Source of the DNA: Clostridia bacterium
Lineage (GTDB): Bacteria > Bacillota > Clostridia > Oscillospirales > QAMX01
Direction: 5' to 3'
Length of the DNA stretch: 27,548 bases
Assembly: GCA_017547975.1 (NCBI GenBank)
Contig: JAFYNU010000233.1
Span: forward strand, 1 to 27,548
The notes under the pieces are model-generated. The model did not search any database. It was not told the DNA's origin and saw only the letters and a program-made list of their open reading frames with translations. Below are positions 1-8,112 of this stretch, one piece after another (position 1 is the stretch's first letter; every line of letters starts with the position of its first letter). Both the position numbers and the translations under genes were made by a program.

Positions 1-804
1 GGTGGAGCGAAGGGAAAAGAGGTTTCGGAATTCCCGCCCGGACAATTCTTTCCCCCATAACTTCAGCTTCATCCATCCCCCCGATCCGCTTTTTACCAGT
101 TCCGTCACCCATTGATCCGGCATATCCGGCATTGCTGTACCCGGATATGCTTCAAGAATGACCGATTTTGCTTCCTCAAGAGTCAAGGTAGTCACCGATT
201 CATATCCATCGGAGCCTTTATCCCACTCGCTTTCCACCGAAATCAAATAGGGGATACCGTTTCCTCCCCAAACGTCGGCCGCCGATTCGGTTTTTCCGGA
301 GGAAATGGCATGAAACAGGGCAGAAACCGGTCGTCCTTCATAGGTCAGAAAGACGTTTTGTGTATCGGTTACCGCCTTCGCCATTTTGGCATGCTTTTCT
401 TCATACTTTTCTCCCCACTTCTCCTTTTGCTCTTCCTCTGTGGCAAAGGCCTGACAGTGGGCATAATCGGCACAAATATCGGCATCCTTGTGACTCGCCT
501 GTTGGGGATACCGATCCCGCAACTCCATTTTGTAAAGCAGATTACTTCTTGCGGCAATGGCCTGGGCTTTTAAGGCTTCCTCCGGATAGCTGGCAGGCAT
601 TTCGGCGGAGAGAGTCCCAACCAGATACTTCTCTATGGTCATAGTCTTTATCTCATCGGAAAACAACACCTCAATCAAGTCCTCGTCCCTTGGAATCTCT
701 GCTTTTTCTTCTTCTTCCATTGGATCCTCCACCACCGAAAGAACCCAAACCGGGATCAAAAAACATAGAATACAAAGCAAAAGAGAAACAATCGGCTTTT
801 TCAT
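1..804 (-). CDS. spoIID: Stage II sporulation protein D (SpoIID), C-terminus cut by window edge
   Basis: The open frame runs from an ATG at 804 to the left edge without a stop (268 codons visible; B. subtilis SpoIID is about 343 residues, so roughly the last 75 are outside). A GGAG lies 8 nt before the ATG. Residues 5-24 form one hydrophobic N-terminal anchor. The SpoIID core follows: KYLVGTLSAEMP (59-70) with E68 at the place of the catalytic glutamate, then EEALKAQAIAARS (75-87), the Cys pair C111/C117 in an ICADYAHCQ block, and HAISSGKTESAADVW (165-179). The family is a septal peptidoglycan lytic transglycosylase that works with SpoIIP and SpoIIM during engulfment in the mother cell. Its presence implies an endospore former, although the related SpoIID/LytB family is wider than sporulation. 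It is divergent from the citrate synthase gene. I see no clear sporulation-sigma promoter in the gap. Confidence 0.9.
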   Translation of the reverse strand, partial: MKKPIVSLLLCILCFLIPVWVLSVVEDPMEEEEKAEIPRDEDLIEVLFSDEIKTMTIEKYLVGTLSAEMPASYPEEALKAQAIAARSNLLYKMELRDRYPQQASHKDADICADYAHCQAFATEEEQKEKWGEKYEEKHAKMAKAVTDTQNVFLTYEGRPVSALFHAISSGKTESAADVWGGNGIPYLISVESEWDKGSDGYESVTTLTLEEAKSVILEAYPGTAMPDMPDQWVTELVKSGSGGWMKLKLWGKELSGREFRNLFSLRST

Positions 805-863
805 TCGTCATTCTCCATTATGCAAGATTGTTTTTTGCTTCCTGCATTTTACAGGTTGCCACA

Positions 864-892
864 TTGACAAACAATTTAAAATCTGTTATACT
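864..892 (+). promoter_or_regulatory. Consensus sigma-A promoter of citZ-nth
   Basis: The -35 TTGACA (864-869) and -10 TATACT (887-892) are separated by 17 nt. Transcription would start near 899, giving a leader of about 37 nt before the citrate synthase ATG. This is a near-perfect housekeeping promoter. Confidence 0.85.
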
Positions 893-935
893 GTGAAGGC
901 GATTTGATTTTTTGATTCATATACGAGGTGACCCT

Positions 936-2294
936 ATGCCCAACAGTAAATTCCGTGAATATATTGATACCGTATGCGCCTCCCTGCCGGAATATTCCGC
1001 CATTGATTCCTCCGATTACATCCGTTACGGAGTCAAACGGGGGCTTCGCAACGCCGACGGCACCGGCGTTATGGCCGGTGTGACGAAAATCGGTGACGTA
1101 CATGGTTACGAAATGGTGGATGGCGTGCGTGTTCCTGCAAAGGGCCGCCTTTTTTACCGGGGCTATGACGTGGAACACCTCATCGACGGTTTTTCCAAAG
1201 ACGGACGTTATGGCTTTGAGGAAACCGCCTATCTGCTTCTTTTCGGTAAGCTCCCCTCCAAGGACGATTTGGAGCAGTTCCTTTTGCTTTTGAACGATTC
1301 CCGGGAGCTTCCCCGGTATTTTACCGAGGATATGATTATCAAGGCTCCTTCCAGAGATATCATGAACAAGTTGGCCCGTTCGGTTTTGGCCATGTATTCC
1401 TACGACGATACTCCCGATGATCTCTCTCCTTCCAACATTGTGCGCCAATCCCTGGAGTTGATCGCCCGCTTCCCCATCATTGTTGCCCATGCTTACCAGG
1501 TGAAACGCCACGAGTATGATAACAAGAGCATGCATATCCATAACCCCAAAACCACCCTGAATTCCGCCCAGAATCTGCTTCGTCTTTTGCGCAGTGATAA
1601 AGCCTTTACCGAAGAAGAGGCTCACCTGGTGGATATTTGCCTGGTTCTCCACGCCGAGCACGGCGGCGGTAACAACTCCGCTTTTACTTGCCGTACCCTC
1701 TCCAGCGCCGGTACCGACACTTATTCTGCTATTTCGGCGGCGGTTGGCTCCCTGAAGGGCTTCCGCCACGGCGGTGCCAACCTGAAGGTTTTAGACATGG
1801 TGGACCGTTTTAAGGCCTCGGTAGATAACCCCTACGACGAGAATGCCCTGAAGGATTATCTGGTGAAGGTCCTTCGCAAGGAAGCAGGGGACGGCAGTGG
1901 TTTGATCTACGGCATGGGTCATGCCATCTACACCCTTTCGGACCCCCGTGCTCAAATCCTGCGTAAAAATGCCGAAGCTCTGGCTGAAAAGAAGGGGCTC
2001 TGGGATGAATTCAATATTTACCGGAATATTGAACGTATGACCCCTGAAATCTTCGCTGAAATCAAGGGTGACACCAAACCCATCTGCGCCAACGTGGACC
2101 TGTATTCCGGCTTTGTTTATCAGATGCTCGGCATTCCTTCGGAAGTTTATACCCCGATTTTTGCCATTTCCCGTATCGTTGGCTGGTCCGCCCACCGCAT
2201 CGAGGAAGTTTTGACCCAAAATCGTATCATCCGTCCTGCTTACAAGTCGCTGTTTAGCGAAAACGAATACATTCCTTTGGAAGAAAGAGTGTAA
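936..2294 (+). CDS. citZ: Citrate synthase (citrate/2-methylcitrate synthase family)
   Basis: It condenses acetyl-CoA and oxaloacetate to citrate in the cytoplasm. I chose the ATG at 936 because GAGGTGA ends 5 nt before it; a TTG at 912 in the same frame has no Shine-Dalgarno. The 452-residue protein carries the three catalytic elements of the family: HAEHGGGNNSAF (239-250, catalytic His probably H242), GMGHAIYTLSDPRA (326-339, H329) and ANVDLYSG (385-392, D388). The region around RGYD (75-78) is also typical. The length fits the longer clostridial type with an N-terminal extension before the core. It is transcribed with nth (7-nt gap) from the promoter at 864-892. It lies on the strand opposite to replication fork movement. 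Methylcitrate synthase activity cannot be excluded from sequence; no aconitase or isocitrate dehydrogenase gene is nearby. Confidence 0.92.
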   Translation: MPNSKFREYIDTVCASLPEYSAIDSSDYIRYGVKRGLRNADGTGVMAGVTKIGDVHGYEMVDGVRVPAKGRLFYRGYDVEHLIDGFSKDGRYGFEETAYLLLFGKLPSKDDLEQFLLLLNDSRELPRYFTEDMIIKAPSRDIMNKLARSVLAMYSYDDTPDDLSPSNIVRQSLELIARFPIIVAHAYQVKRHEYDNKSMHIHNPKTTLNSAQNLLRLLRSDKAFTEEEAHLVDICLVLHAEHGGGNNSAFTCRTLSSAGTDTYSAISAAVGSLKGFRHGGANLKVLDMVDRFKASVDNPYDENALKDYLVKVLRKEAGDGSGLIYGMGHAIYTLSDPRAQILRKNAEALAEKKGLWDEFNIYRNIERMTPEIFAEIKGDTKPICANVDLYSGFVYQMLGIPSEVYTPIFAISRIVGWSAHRIEEVLTQNRIIRPAYKSLFSENEYIPLEERV

Positions 2295-2301
2295 AACCGT
2301 C

Positions 2302-2934
2302 ATGAGTCGTAAAGATTTTGCTGTTTCCGTTTTGGATGCGTTGGAAGCAGCTTACCCAGATGCCGTATGCTCCCTCATTGCCAAGGAGCCATGGCAACTC
2401 CTGTGCGCCGTTCGTCTTTCCGCCCAATGTACCGATGCCCGGGTAAATCTTGTTACAAAGGAGCTTTTTGAAGCCTTTCCCACCCTGGATTCCCTGGCGG
2501 ATGCCCCCATTGAAGCAGTAGAAAACATCGTTCGTCCCTGCGGCCTTTTCAAGGTAAAAGCACAAAATCTAAAGGATTGTTGCCAAATGATCCGGGATCA
2601 ATTTAATGGTGTAGTTCCCGACAATATGGAGGATCTTCTCACCCTCCCCGGCGTAGGTCGAAAAACCGCCAACCTGATTCTTGGGGATGTATATGGCAAA
2701 CCTGCCGTGGTTTGTGATACTCATTGCATCCGCATTTGCAATCGTCTCGGATTCATTAAGACCACCGATCCCTATAAGGCGGAGCTTGGTCTGAAGGAAA
2801 TTCTTCCTCCCGATCGTTCCAACGATTTTTGTCATCGTTTGGTTTTGTTTGGCAGGGAATACTGTACCGCCCGTGGCCCAAAGTGTGATTCCTGCCCCTT
2901 GGCAATCCTTTGTACCTATCATATGGACTATTGA
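2302..2934 (+). CDS. nth: Endonuclease III (DNA glycosylase/AP lyase)
   Basis: This base-excision repair enzyme removes oxidised pyrimidines and nicks abasic sites. The 210-residue protein has the helix-hairpin-helix LPGVGRKTAN (115-124) with catalytic K121, the VCDTHC block with catalytic D139, and a C-terminal [4Fe-4S] cluster loop of pattern C-X6-C-X2-C-X5-C (C188, C195, C198, C204). Its length is normal for the family. It begins 7 nt after the citrate synthase stop, with only a weak purine-rich stretch (AAAGAG) as ribosome binding site, which suggests translational coupling. It ends just before a perfect terminator hairpin. Pairing with citrate synthase has no obvious functional logic and looks like shared transcription only. 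Confidence 0.95.
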   Translation: MSRKDFAVSVLDALEAAYPDAVCSLIAKEPWQLLCAVRLSAQCTDARVNLVTKELFEAFPTLDSLADAPIEAVENIVRPCGLFKVKAQNLKDCCQMIRDQFNGVVPDNMEDLLTLPGVGRKTANLILGDVYGKPAVVCDTHCIRICNRLGFIKTTDPYKAELGLKEILPPDRSNDFCHRLVLFGREYCTARGPKCDSCPLAILCTYHMDY

Positions 2935-2940
2935 TTTTCA

Positions 2941-2991
2941 TCAAAAATGAAGGAAGACCGAATAAAAAATTCGGTCTTCCTTCATTTTTGA
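2941..2991. terminator. Perfect 23-bp bidirectional terminator between convergent nth and yfbR
   Basis: The arms 2941-2963 and 2969-2991 are exact reverse complements around a 5-A loop. The stem centre is GC-rich and its outer ends are A5/T5, so each strand reads as stem plus U-run. It ends citZ-nth from the left and the M16-yfbR unit from the right. Confidence 0.9.
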
Positions 2992-3175
2992 AATCCACAG
3001 AAACTGTGTAAAACCCTGTTGATAACCATGTTCATTTGTGGAAAACCCTTGTTCGCCACCTGTTTTTACAGGGTTACACCCCATAAAACACCAATGAAAT
3101 GTCGAAAAATAAGGGATTATCTGGAAATACTTCAAAACTTTTCCACCCTTTCACTTATCTACAGCCTGTGGATAA
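2991..3175. other. Gene-free DnaA-box cluster distant from dnaA
   Basis: No gene is visible between 2935 and 3180. The stretch holds six 9-mers close to the DnaA box TTATCCACA or its reverse: AAATCCACA (2991-2999), TGTTGATAA (3017-3025), TGTGGAAAA (3037-3045), TTTTCCACC (3139-3147), TTATCTACA (3155-3163) and a perfect TGTGGATAA (3167-3175). The last two form an inverted repeat with a 3-nt spacer that ends 5 nt before the yfbR stop. The middle (about 3080-3138) is AT-rich. There is no trinucleotide array like that in the dnaA-dnaN gap, so a second DnaA-binding or titration locus is more likely than a second unwinding site. Confidence 0.65.
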
Positions 3176-3180
3176 GTGAT

Positions 3181-3765
3181 TCAGGAATGGGTCAGTTCAT
3201 CCAGGTTTTTGCGGTACCCATCCAGGAAATGCTTCATAAAATAATCTGCCTCATCAAAATGCATATCATATACCGCTTTTCTGGTCTGCTCCTCAGCCGA
3301 CGTAAATTCACGATTTCCGCTGGCGGTTTCCTCCATGCATTTGATATATGCCGATATCTTGTCAGCTGCTTTCACGTACCGATATTCTTCCGGGGATTCC
3401 TCTTCCATACATACCAGGGGACGGTAAGCATCCATCAAATCCTCCGGCAGCATGGCAAGCAGGTTTTCCCGGCTTTCGGATTCAATTTTACCATAGCTTT
3501 CCCGTAGCGCTTCATTTTTGTATTTCACAGGAGTGGGCATATCCCCGGTCATCACCTCGCTGGCGTCATGATAAAGAGCCGCCATGGTAATTTTACCCAC
3601 GTCAAGGTGCTTTCCAAAGAAGCGATTTCCAATTTCCGCCATGGCATGGGCAATCACCGCCGTGTCAAAAGAGTGTTCGCATACGTTTTCACTTACGTTG
3701 GACCGCATCAGACTCCACCGCCGGATGTGACGCATTCTTCCCATCATAGCATAAAATCCGTACAT
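3181..3765 (-). CDS. yfbR: HD-domain 5'-deoxynucleotidase, YfbR type
   Basis: This 194-residue HD-superfamily protein matches the E. coli YfbR pattern with a constant two-residue offset: H31 (in ENVCEHS), H66-D67 (LYHDASE), E70, D75 (TGDMPTPVKY) and D135 (KAADKISAY). In E. coli the metal and catalytic residues are H33, H68, D69, E72, D77 and D137. The family hydrolyses deoxyribonucleoside 5'-monophosphates and helps to balance dNTP pools. The start at 3765 has GGGAGG 5 nt upstream. That site overlaps the last codons of the M16 peptidase gene, whose stop ends 2 nt before this ATG, so the two are probably translationally coupled. Its 3' end abuts the DnaA-box cluster. Confidence 0.9.
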   Translation of the reverse strand: MYGFYAMMGRMRHIRRWSLMRSNVSENVCEHSFDTAVIAHAMAEIGNRFFGKHLDVGKITMAALYHDASEVMTGDMPTPVKYKNEALRESYGKIESESRENLLAMLPEDLMDAYRPLVCMEEESPEEYRYVKAADKISAYIKCMEETASGNREFTSAEEQTRKAVYDMHFDEADYFMKHFLDGYRKNLDELTHS

Positions 3766-3767
3766 GA

Positions 3768-5015
3768 TTACCTCCCAAGCATCCGATTATAGGTTTCTTC
3801 CTTTTCGATCCGGCCTACCGCCGAGAAGGAAAGCACATCCGACTTGAAAATATCACAGGCCGCATTTTGAATATCCTCCCGGGTCAGACATTCGTAGGCA
3901 TCTACAATTTCCTGATAATCGGGAATCCGGCCAAAAAACAGCTCGTTTCGGGCCATCATGGAAGCCCGGCTTCCGGTGGATTCCAGTCCCAAAAGGATGT
4001 TGGTCTTGATTTTTTCCTTTGCCCGGAACAGTTCTTCTTCACTGACTCCATCCTGCTTAATCTTTTCGATTTCTTCCAGCATGGCACCGATGGCTTTTTC
4101 CTCGGTTTCCTTGCCGGTTGCGGTGTACATACCAAACAAACCCTCTGCTAAAGAACTGGCAGAATAAGAATACACCGAATAGCAAAGGCCTTCTTTGTCC
4201 CGCATCCTTTGGAATAAACGGGAGGATGCCCCGCCGCCCAAAATGGTAGAAAGAACCGCCGCCGCATATTTTCGATCATCCTTCACCGAATAGGCGGGGT
4301 AAAGGAAACCAAGATGGTTTTGCTCATACTTTTTCTTTTTGAGATAGATTGTCGGCACGTAGATTCCCGGTTCCACCACCTCCCGCTTGCCGATGGGCAA
4401 GGTGGAAAGCAGGTCGCACAACACCTGCAGATTTTTCTCATCAAAGTTTCCGGAAATTGCGGCAACTACGTTTTCTCCGCTGTAATGCTTATGTAAATAC
4501 CCCAACATTTCTTCCCGGCCAATACCCGTCAGGGATTTTTTTGTTCCCAGAATGGGCATCCCCAGGGGAGACCTGGGGTAAACGGCCTCATTGAGCTTTT
4601 CAATGGCCAGGTCCTCCGGATCGTCCTCGTACATGCCGATTTCTTCCAGAATAACCCCCCGTTCGCTTTGCACATCGCTTTCCGCCATCAGAGGTTCCAT
4701 CACCATCTCGGTAATAAGACCGGCGGCTTCCAGCATTTTGCTGTCCAGAGCCTTTACGTAAAAGGCGGTCAGTTCCTTGGTGGTGTAGGCGTTGGATTGT
4801 CCTCCGAGTGCGTCAAACGCCTCCGAAAGGGCGGCACAGCTGTGGTGCTTCGTCCCTTTGAAAAGCATATGCTCAATAAAATGAGAAATCCCCGATTCCT
4901 TTTTTTCTTCAAATCGGCTTCCGGTACCGACCCAAATGCCAAATGTCATGCTTCGGATAAAATCGGTCTTTTCGTAAACCAACCGGACCCCATTGGGTAG
5001 TGTAATTTTTTCCAT
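3768..5015 (-). CDS. M16-family zinc metallopeptidase (mitochondrial processing peptidase-like)
   Basis: I start it at the ATG at 5015 (MEKITLPNG), preceded by GGAGGAGGAAAGGA; a start at 5039 would put the ribosome site inside the gene. The 415-residue protein has the inverted zinc motif HXXEH as H45-F-I-E48-H49 and the third-ligand region VILEEIGMYEDDPED (121-135) about 76 residues later. The C-terminal half has the inactive-homologue domain with the GGGASSRLF loop typical of M16B single-chain peptidases (B. subtilis YmxG/MlpA type). It is probably a cytosolic peptidase that acts as a homodimer; the substrate is unknown. It is upstream of and coupled to yfbR. A terminator hairpin lies 38 nt upstream of its start, so it either has a promoter there or depends on readthrough from rnhA. 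Confidence 0.9.
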   Translation of the reverse strand: MEKITLPNGVRLVYEKTDFIRSMTFGIWVGTGSRFEEKKESGISHFIEHMLFKGTKHHSCAALSEAFDALGGQSNAYTTKELTAFYVKALDSKMLEAAGLITEMVMEPLMAESDVQSERGVILEEIGMYEDDPEDLAIEKLNEAVYPRSPLGMPILGTKKSLTGIGREEMLGYLHKHYSGENVVAAISGNFDEKNLQVLCDLLSTLPIGKREVVEPGIYVPTIYLKKKKYEQNHLGFLYPAYSVKDDRKYAAAVLSTILGGGASSRLFQRMRDKEGLCYSVYSYSASSLAEGLFGMYTATGKETEEKAIGAMLEEIEKIKQDGVSEEELFRAKEKIKTNILLGLESTGSRASMMARNELFFGRIPDYQEIVDAYECLTREDIQNAACDIFKSDVLSFSAVGRIEKEETYNRMLGR

Positions 5016-5053
5016 GGTATATCCTTTCCTCCTCCCCAAGAGGGAAGATGATC

Positions 5054-5089
5054 AAAAAGGCGTGCGAAGATTCTCTTGCACGCCTTTTT
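5054..5089 (-). terminator. Intrinsic terminator after rnhA
   Basis: The 12-nt arms 5054-5065 and 5078-5089 are exact complements (AAAAAGGCGTGC on the plus strand), with a further small AAGA/TCTT stem in the loop. On the minus strand the stem ends in five U. It sits 4 nt after the rnhA stop and 38 nt before the M16 peptidase ATG. Confidence 0.85.
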
Positions 5090-5093
5090 CCGT

Positions 5094-5546
5094 TTATGCT
5101 TTTGTGGAATATTCTTTGCTTTTTTGCACCGCCATTTCGTCACAGCGGTTGTTCATGGGATTGTCCGCATGTCCCTTGACCCAGGAAAAGGTTACGTGAT
5201 GAATATCACACAGGGACAGGAGTTTTTCCCAAAGCTCCGGATTTTTGGCGCGATCGGTTTTGTTGCGCATCCAGTTATTTTTCTGCCACTTCTTTGCCCA
5301 TCCAAGCTTCATGGCATCCACCACGTACTTGGAATCGGTGTAAAGAGTCACGTCGCAGGGCATTTTCAAAAGGGACAATGCTTCGATGACACCCATCAGT
5401 TCCATCCGGTTGTTGGTGGTGTTGGCATCTCCTCCTGCGATTTCGAGCTTTTTTCCGCTCTCCACGTCGATCAGAATGGCGCCGTAACCACCCGGTCCCG
5501 GATTTCCGGAACAGGCTCCATCGGTGTAAATGGTGACCTTTCTCAT
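5094..5546 (-). CDS. rnhA: Ribonuclease HI
   Basis: It degrades the RNA strand of RNA-DNA hybrids (R-loops, primers). The 150-residue protein has the complete active site: D9 in YTDGACSGNPGPGG, E49 in NNRMEL, D71 in YTDSKYV, H126 and D136 in VKGHADNPMNNRCDEMA. The W-rich basic region at 83-99 corresponds to the substrate-handle segment of E. coli RNase HI. It starts 6 nt after the gyrA stop with GAGGA about 10 nt upstream, so it is the last gene of the gyrase transcript, closed by the hairpin at 5054-5089. An RNase H co-expressed with gyrase is sensible because both limit R-loop and supercoiling problems, but that link is inference. Confidence 0.97.
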   Translation of the reverse strand: MRKVTIYTDGACSGNPGPGGYGAILIDVESGKKLEIAGGDANTTNNRMELMGVIEALSLLKMPCDVTLYTDSKYVVDAMKLGWAKKWQKNNWMRNKTDRAKNPELWEKLLSLCDIHHVTFSWVKGHADNPMNNRCDEMAVQKSKEYSTKA

Positions 5547-5552
5547 GCCGAC

Positions 5553-8096
5553 TTATTCCTCAACGGAAGCTTCATCCACAGGATTTTCTTCCTCGGCTTC
5601 CCGTTCGGCGGCGGCAATAGAAATGATTTTTTCGTTTTCCTGGGCTCTCATCAGGATAACACCCTGGGAGGAGCGGCCGCAGGTACGGATATCGGCGATT
5701 TCGGTGCGGATGATGATACCCGAGCTGGAAATGATCAGGATATCCTCTTCCTTTTCCTGGGGAATGATGACCCCTGCGATTTCACCGGTCTTTTCGGTGA
5801 TGTCATGGAGAATCATACCCTTACCGCCTCTTCCGTGGAGGGTGAACTCTTCAATGGGGGTCTTCTTGCCGTAACCCTTTTCGGTTACCGTCAAAACCAC
5901 GGACCCTTCGGGGGTGGCGGCGGCGCTGATGATCTCGTCCCCATCCTCAAGCTTCATGCCGATGACACCAACGGCGGTTCTGCCCATGCAACGAACGGTA
6001 TCCTCGTGGAAGCGTACAGCTCGGCCCTTTCTGGAGCACAGGATCACGGTATCATCACCCGAGGTGATGAAGCTGGAAACCAGCTCGTCTCCCTCGTTCA
6101 GCATCAACGCACGGATACCGGCCTTGCGGGTGGTATCCAGGTCGGAAAGCTTGGTACGCTTTACCACACCCTGGCGGGTTACCAGGAAGAGATAACGCTC
6201 ATCGTAGTCCCGGATAGAAAGACCGGCAGTGACACGTTCGTCACCGGTCAACTGCAGGTAGTTGACGATATTGGCACCTCTGGCGGTTCTGCCGCCTTCG
6301 GGAATCTGATACCCCTTCAGGCGATACATCCGACCGGTATTGGTAAAGAACAGAATGTAATCGTGGGTAGAAGAAACGAAAATCTTTTCTACCACGTCTT
6401 CTTCTCTGGTGGAAAGACCGGTAATACCGCGGCCGCCGCGCTTTTGCTGTTTGTAGGTGCTCACCGGAAGACGCTTGATGTAACCAAGACGGGTCATGGT
6501 GAATACGTTATCTTCTTCCTTGATCAGGTCTTCGATATCCAGATCGTCCTCCACCGCTTCGATGGCGGTGCGGCGTTCGTCGCCATACTTATCCCGGATA
6601 GCGGTCAGTTCCTTCTTTACGACGGCGTAAATGTTTTCATCGGAGGAAAGGAGAACCTTGTATTCGGCAATTTTTGCCATCAGGTCGTTGTATTCCGCCA
6701 GCAGATCCTCGGCGGCCAGGTTGGTCAGCTGACCGAGGCGCATATTGACAATGGCCTGGGCCTGCACGTCGGTAAGACCCTTCACCATGTCGGGTTCATC
6801 CTCGGAATATTCGCCCGTTACCTTCAACATGTTCAGGACTTCGTATTCCTTGAATTCTTCCATCAAGCGAGCCTTTGCTTCGGCTTCGTTACGGCTGGTG
6901 CGGATGATGTGGACCACCTTGTCGATGTTGTCCACGGCAATCTTCAAGCCTTCCCGAATGTGGGCCCGTTCCAAAGCACGGCGCAGATTGTAACGGGTGC
7001 GGCGATAGGTCACGTCCCGCTGATGACGTACGTAATGATAAATGCAATCCCGAAGGGACAGGGTCTTTGGCTGGTTGTTTACCAGGGCGATCAGGTTCAC
7101 CGAGAAATTGGACTGGAGCTCGGTGTAGCTGTAAAGCTGGTTCAAAATCACCTGGGGATTGGCGTCCCGGCGAAGCTCCACAACGACTCTCATACCCTGA
7201 CGGTCGGATTCGTCCCGCAGATCGGTAATGCCTTCGATCTTCTTTTCCTTGTGCAGATCGGCAATGTGCTCCACAAGACGGGCCTTGTTGACCATATAAG
7301 GAATTTCGGTGATGGCAATGCGGTAGCGTCCGTTGTTGTATTCTTCGATTTCTGCCTTGGAACGGATGCGGATGGTACCACGTCCGGTGGCGTAGGCGGC
7401 CCGGATACCCGAACGGCCCATGATAATGGCGCCGGTGGGGAAGTCAGGACCCTTCACAAACTGCATCAGCTCGTCCATATCCGCATCGGGGTGGTCGATC
7501 ATATAAAGAGAAGCATCAATAACTTCACGCAGGTTGTGGGGCGGAATGTTGGTAGCCATACCAACCGCAATTCCCATAGAACCATTCACCAACAGGTTGG
7601 GGAACCGGCTGGGGAGCACGGTGGGCTCGGTCAGACGGTTATCGTAGTTGGGCATGAAGTCCACGGTATCTTTTTCAATATCGGTGAGCATTTCCACCGA
7701 CAGCTTGGTCATTTTGGCTTCGGTATAACGCTGGGCGGCAGGGGGGTCCCCGTCCACCGAACCGAAATTGCCATGGCCATCCACCAGAGGATAGCGCATG
7801 GAGAAGTCCTGGGCCAGACGAACCAGGGCATCGTAAACCGCCGCGTCACCGTGGGGGTGGTAGTTACCCATAACGTCACCGACGGTGGAGGCAGATTTCC
7901 GGTAGGCCCGTTCGGGAAGCAGGTTATTGTTATACATGGTGAAAAGGATTCTTCTGTGAATCGGCTTCAAACCATCCCGCACGTCAGGAAGCGCACGGCT
8001 GACGATAACCGACATGGCATATTCCAGGAAGGACTTGCGAACTTCCTTTTCTATGTCTACCGGGACAATTTTTTGATTTTCAAAGATGTTGTCCAT
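5553..8096 (-). CDS. gyrA: DNA gyrase subunit A
   Basis: This is the breakage-reunion subunit of the A2B2 gyrase that introduces negative supercoils. The 847-residue protein starts at 8096 with AGAGGAGA 9 nt upstream and is 16 nt from gyrB. Visible elements are LPDVRDGLKPIHRR (36-49), the helix-turn-helix GDVMGNYHPHGD (73-84), catalytic Y124 in AAQRYTEAKM, and the C-terminal beta-pinwheel with the GyrA box QKRGGRG (551-557), which separates gyrase from topoisomerase IV ParC. In the quinolone-resistance region the residue at the place of E. coli Ser83 is alanine (A85, codon GCG), while the Asp87 position is kept (D89). Length and domain content are normal. The acidic C-terminal tail ends SVEE. 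Confidence 0.98.
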   Translation of the reverse strand: MDNIFENQKIVPVDIEKEVRKSFLEYAMSVIVSRALPDVRDGLKPIHRRILFTMYNNNLLPERAYRKSASTVGDVMGNYHPHGDAAVYDALVRLAQDFSMRYPLVDGHGNFGSVDGDPPAAQRYTEAKMTKLSVEMLTDIEKDTVDFMPNYDNRLTEPTVLPSRFPNLLVNGSMGIAVGMATNIPPHNLREVIDASLYMIDHPDADMDELMQFVKGPDFPTGAIIMGRSGIRAAYATGRGTIRIRSKAEIEEYNNGRYRIAITEIPYMVNKARLVEHIADLHKEKKIEGITDLRDESDRQGMRVVVELRRDANPQVILNQLYSYTELQSNFSVNLIALVNNQPKTLSLRDCIYHYVRHQRDVTYRRTRYNLRRALERAHIREGLKIAVDNIDKVVHIIRTSRNEAEAKARLMEEFKEYEVLNMLKVTGEYSEDEPDMVKGLTDVQAQAIVNMRLGQLTNLAAEDLLAEYNDLMAKIAEYKVLLSSDENIYAVVKKELTAIRDKYGDERRTAIEAVEDDLDIEDLIKEEDNVFTMTRLGYIKRLPVSTYKQQKRGGRGITGLSTREEDVVEKIFVSSTHDYILFFTNTGRMYRLKGYQIPEGGRTARGANIVNYLQLTGDERVTAGLSIRDYDERYLFLVTRQGVVKRTKLSDLDTTRKAGIRALMLNEGDELVSSFITSGDDTVILCSRKGRAVRFHEDTVRCMGRTAVGVIGMKLEDGDEIISAAATPEGSVVLTVTEKGYGKKTPIEEFTLHGRGGKGMILHDITEKTGEIAGVIIPQEKEEDILIISSSGIIIRTEIADIRTCGRSSQGVILMRAQENEKIISIAAAEREAEEENPVDEASVEE

Positions 8097-8112
8097 TTTC
8101 TATGATCTCCTC

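Noticed and set aside
3019..3180. Small open frame across the DnaA-box cluster
   Set aside because: It has no ribosome site, no recognisable product and runs into antisense of yfbR; the box cluster explains the sequence better.
5076..8105. Plus-strand open frame of about 1000 codons opposite rnhA and gyrA
   Set aside because: It is antisense to two certain genes and caused by codon bias; the protein is repetitive in Gly, His and Val and shows no family motif. The same applies to 8086-9687 (opposite gyrB) and 12733-14088 (opposite dnaA).
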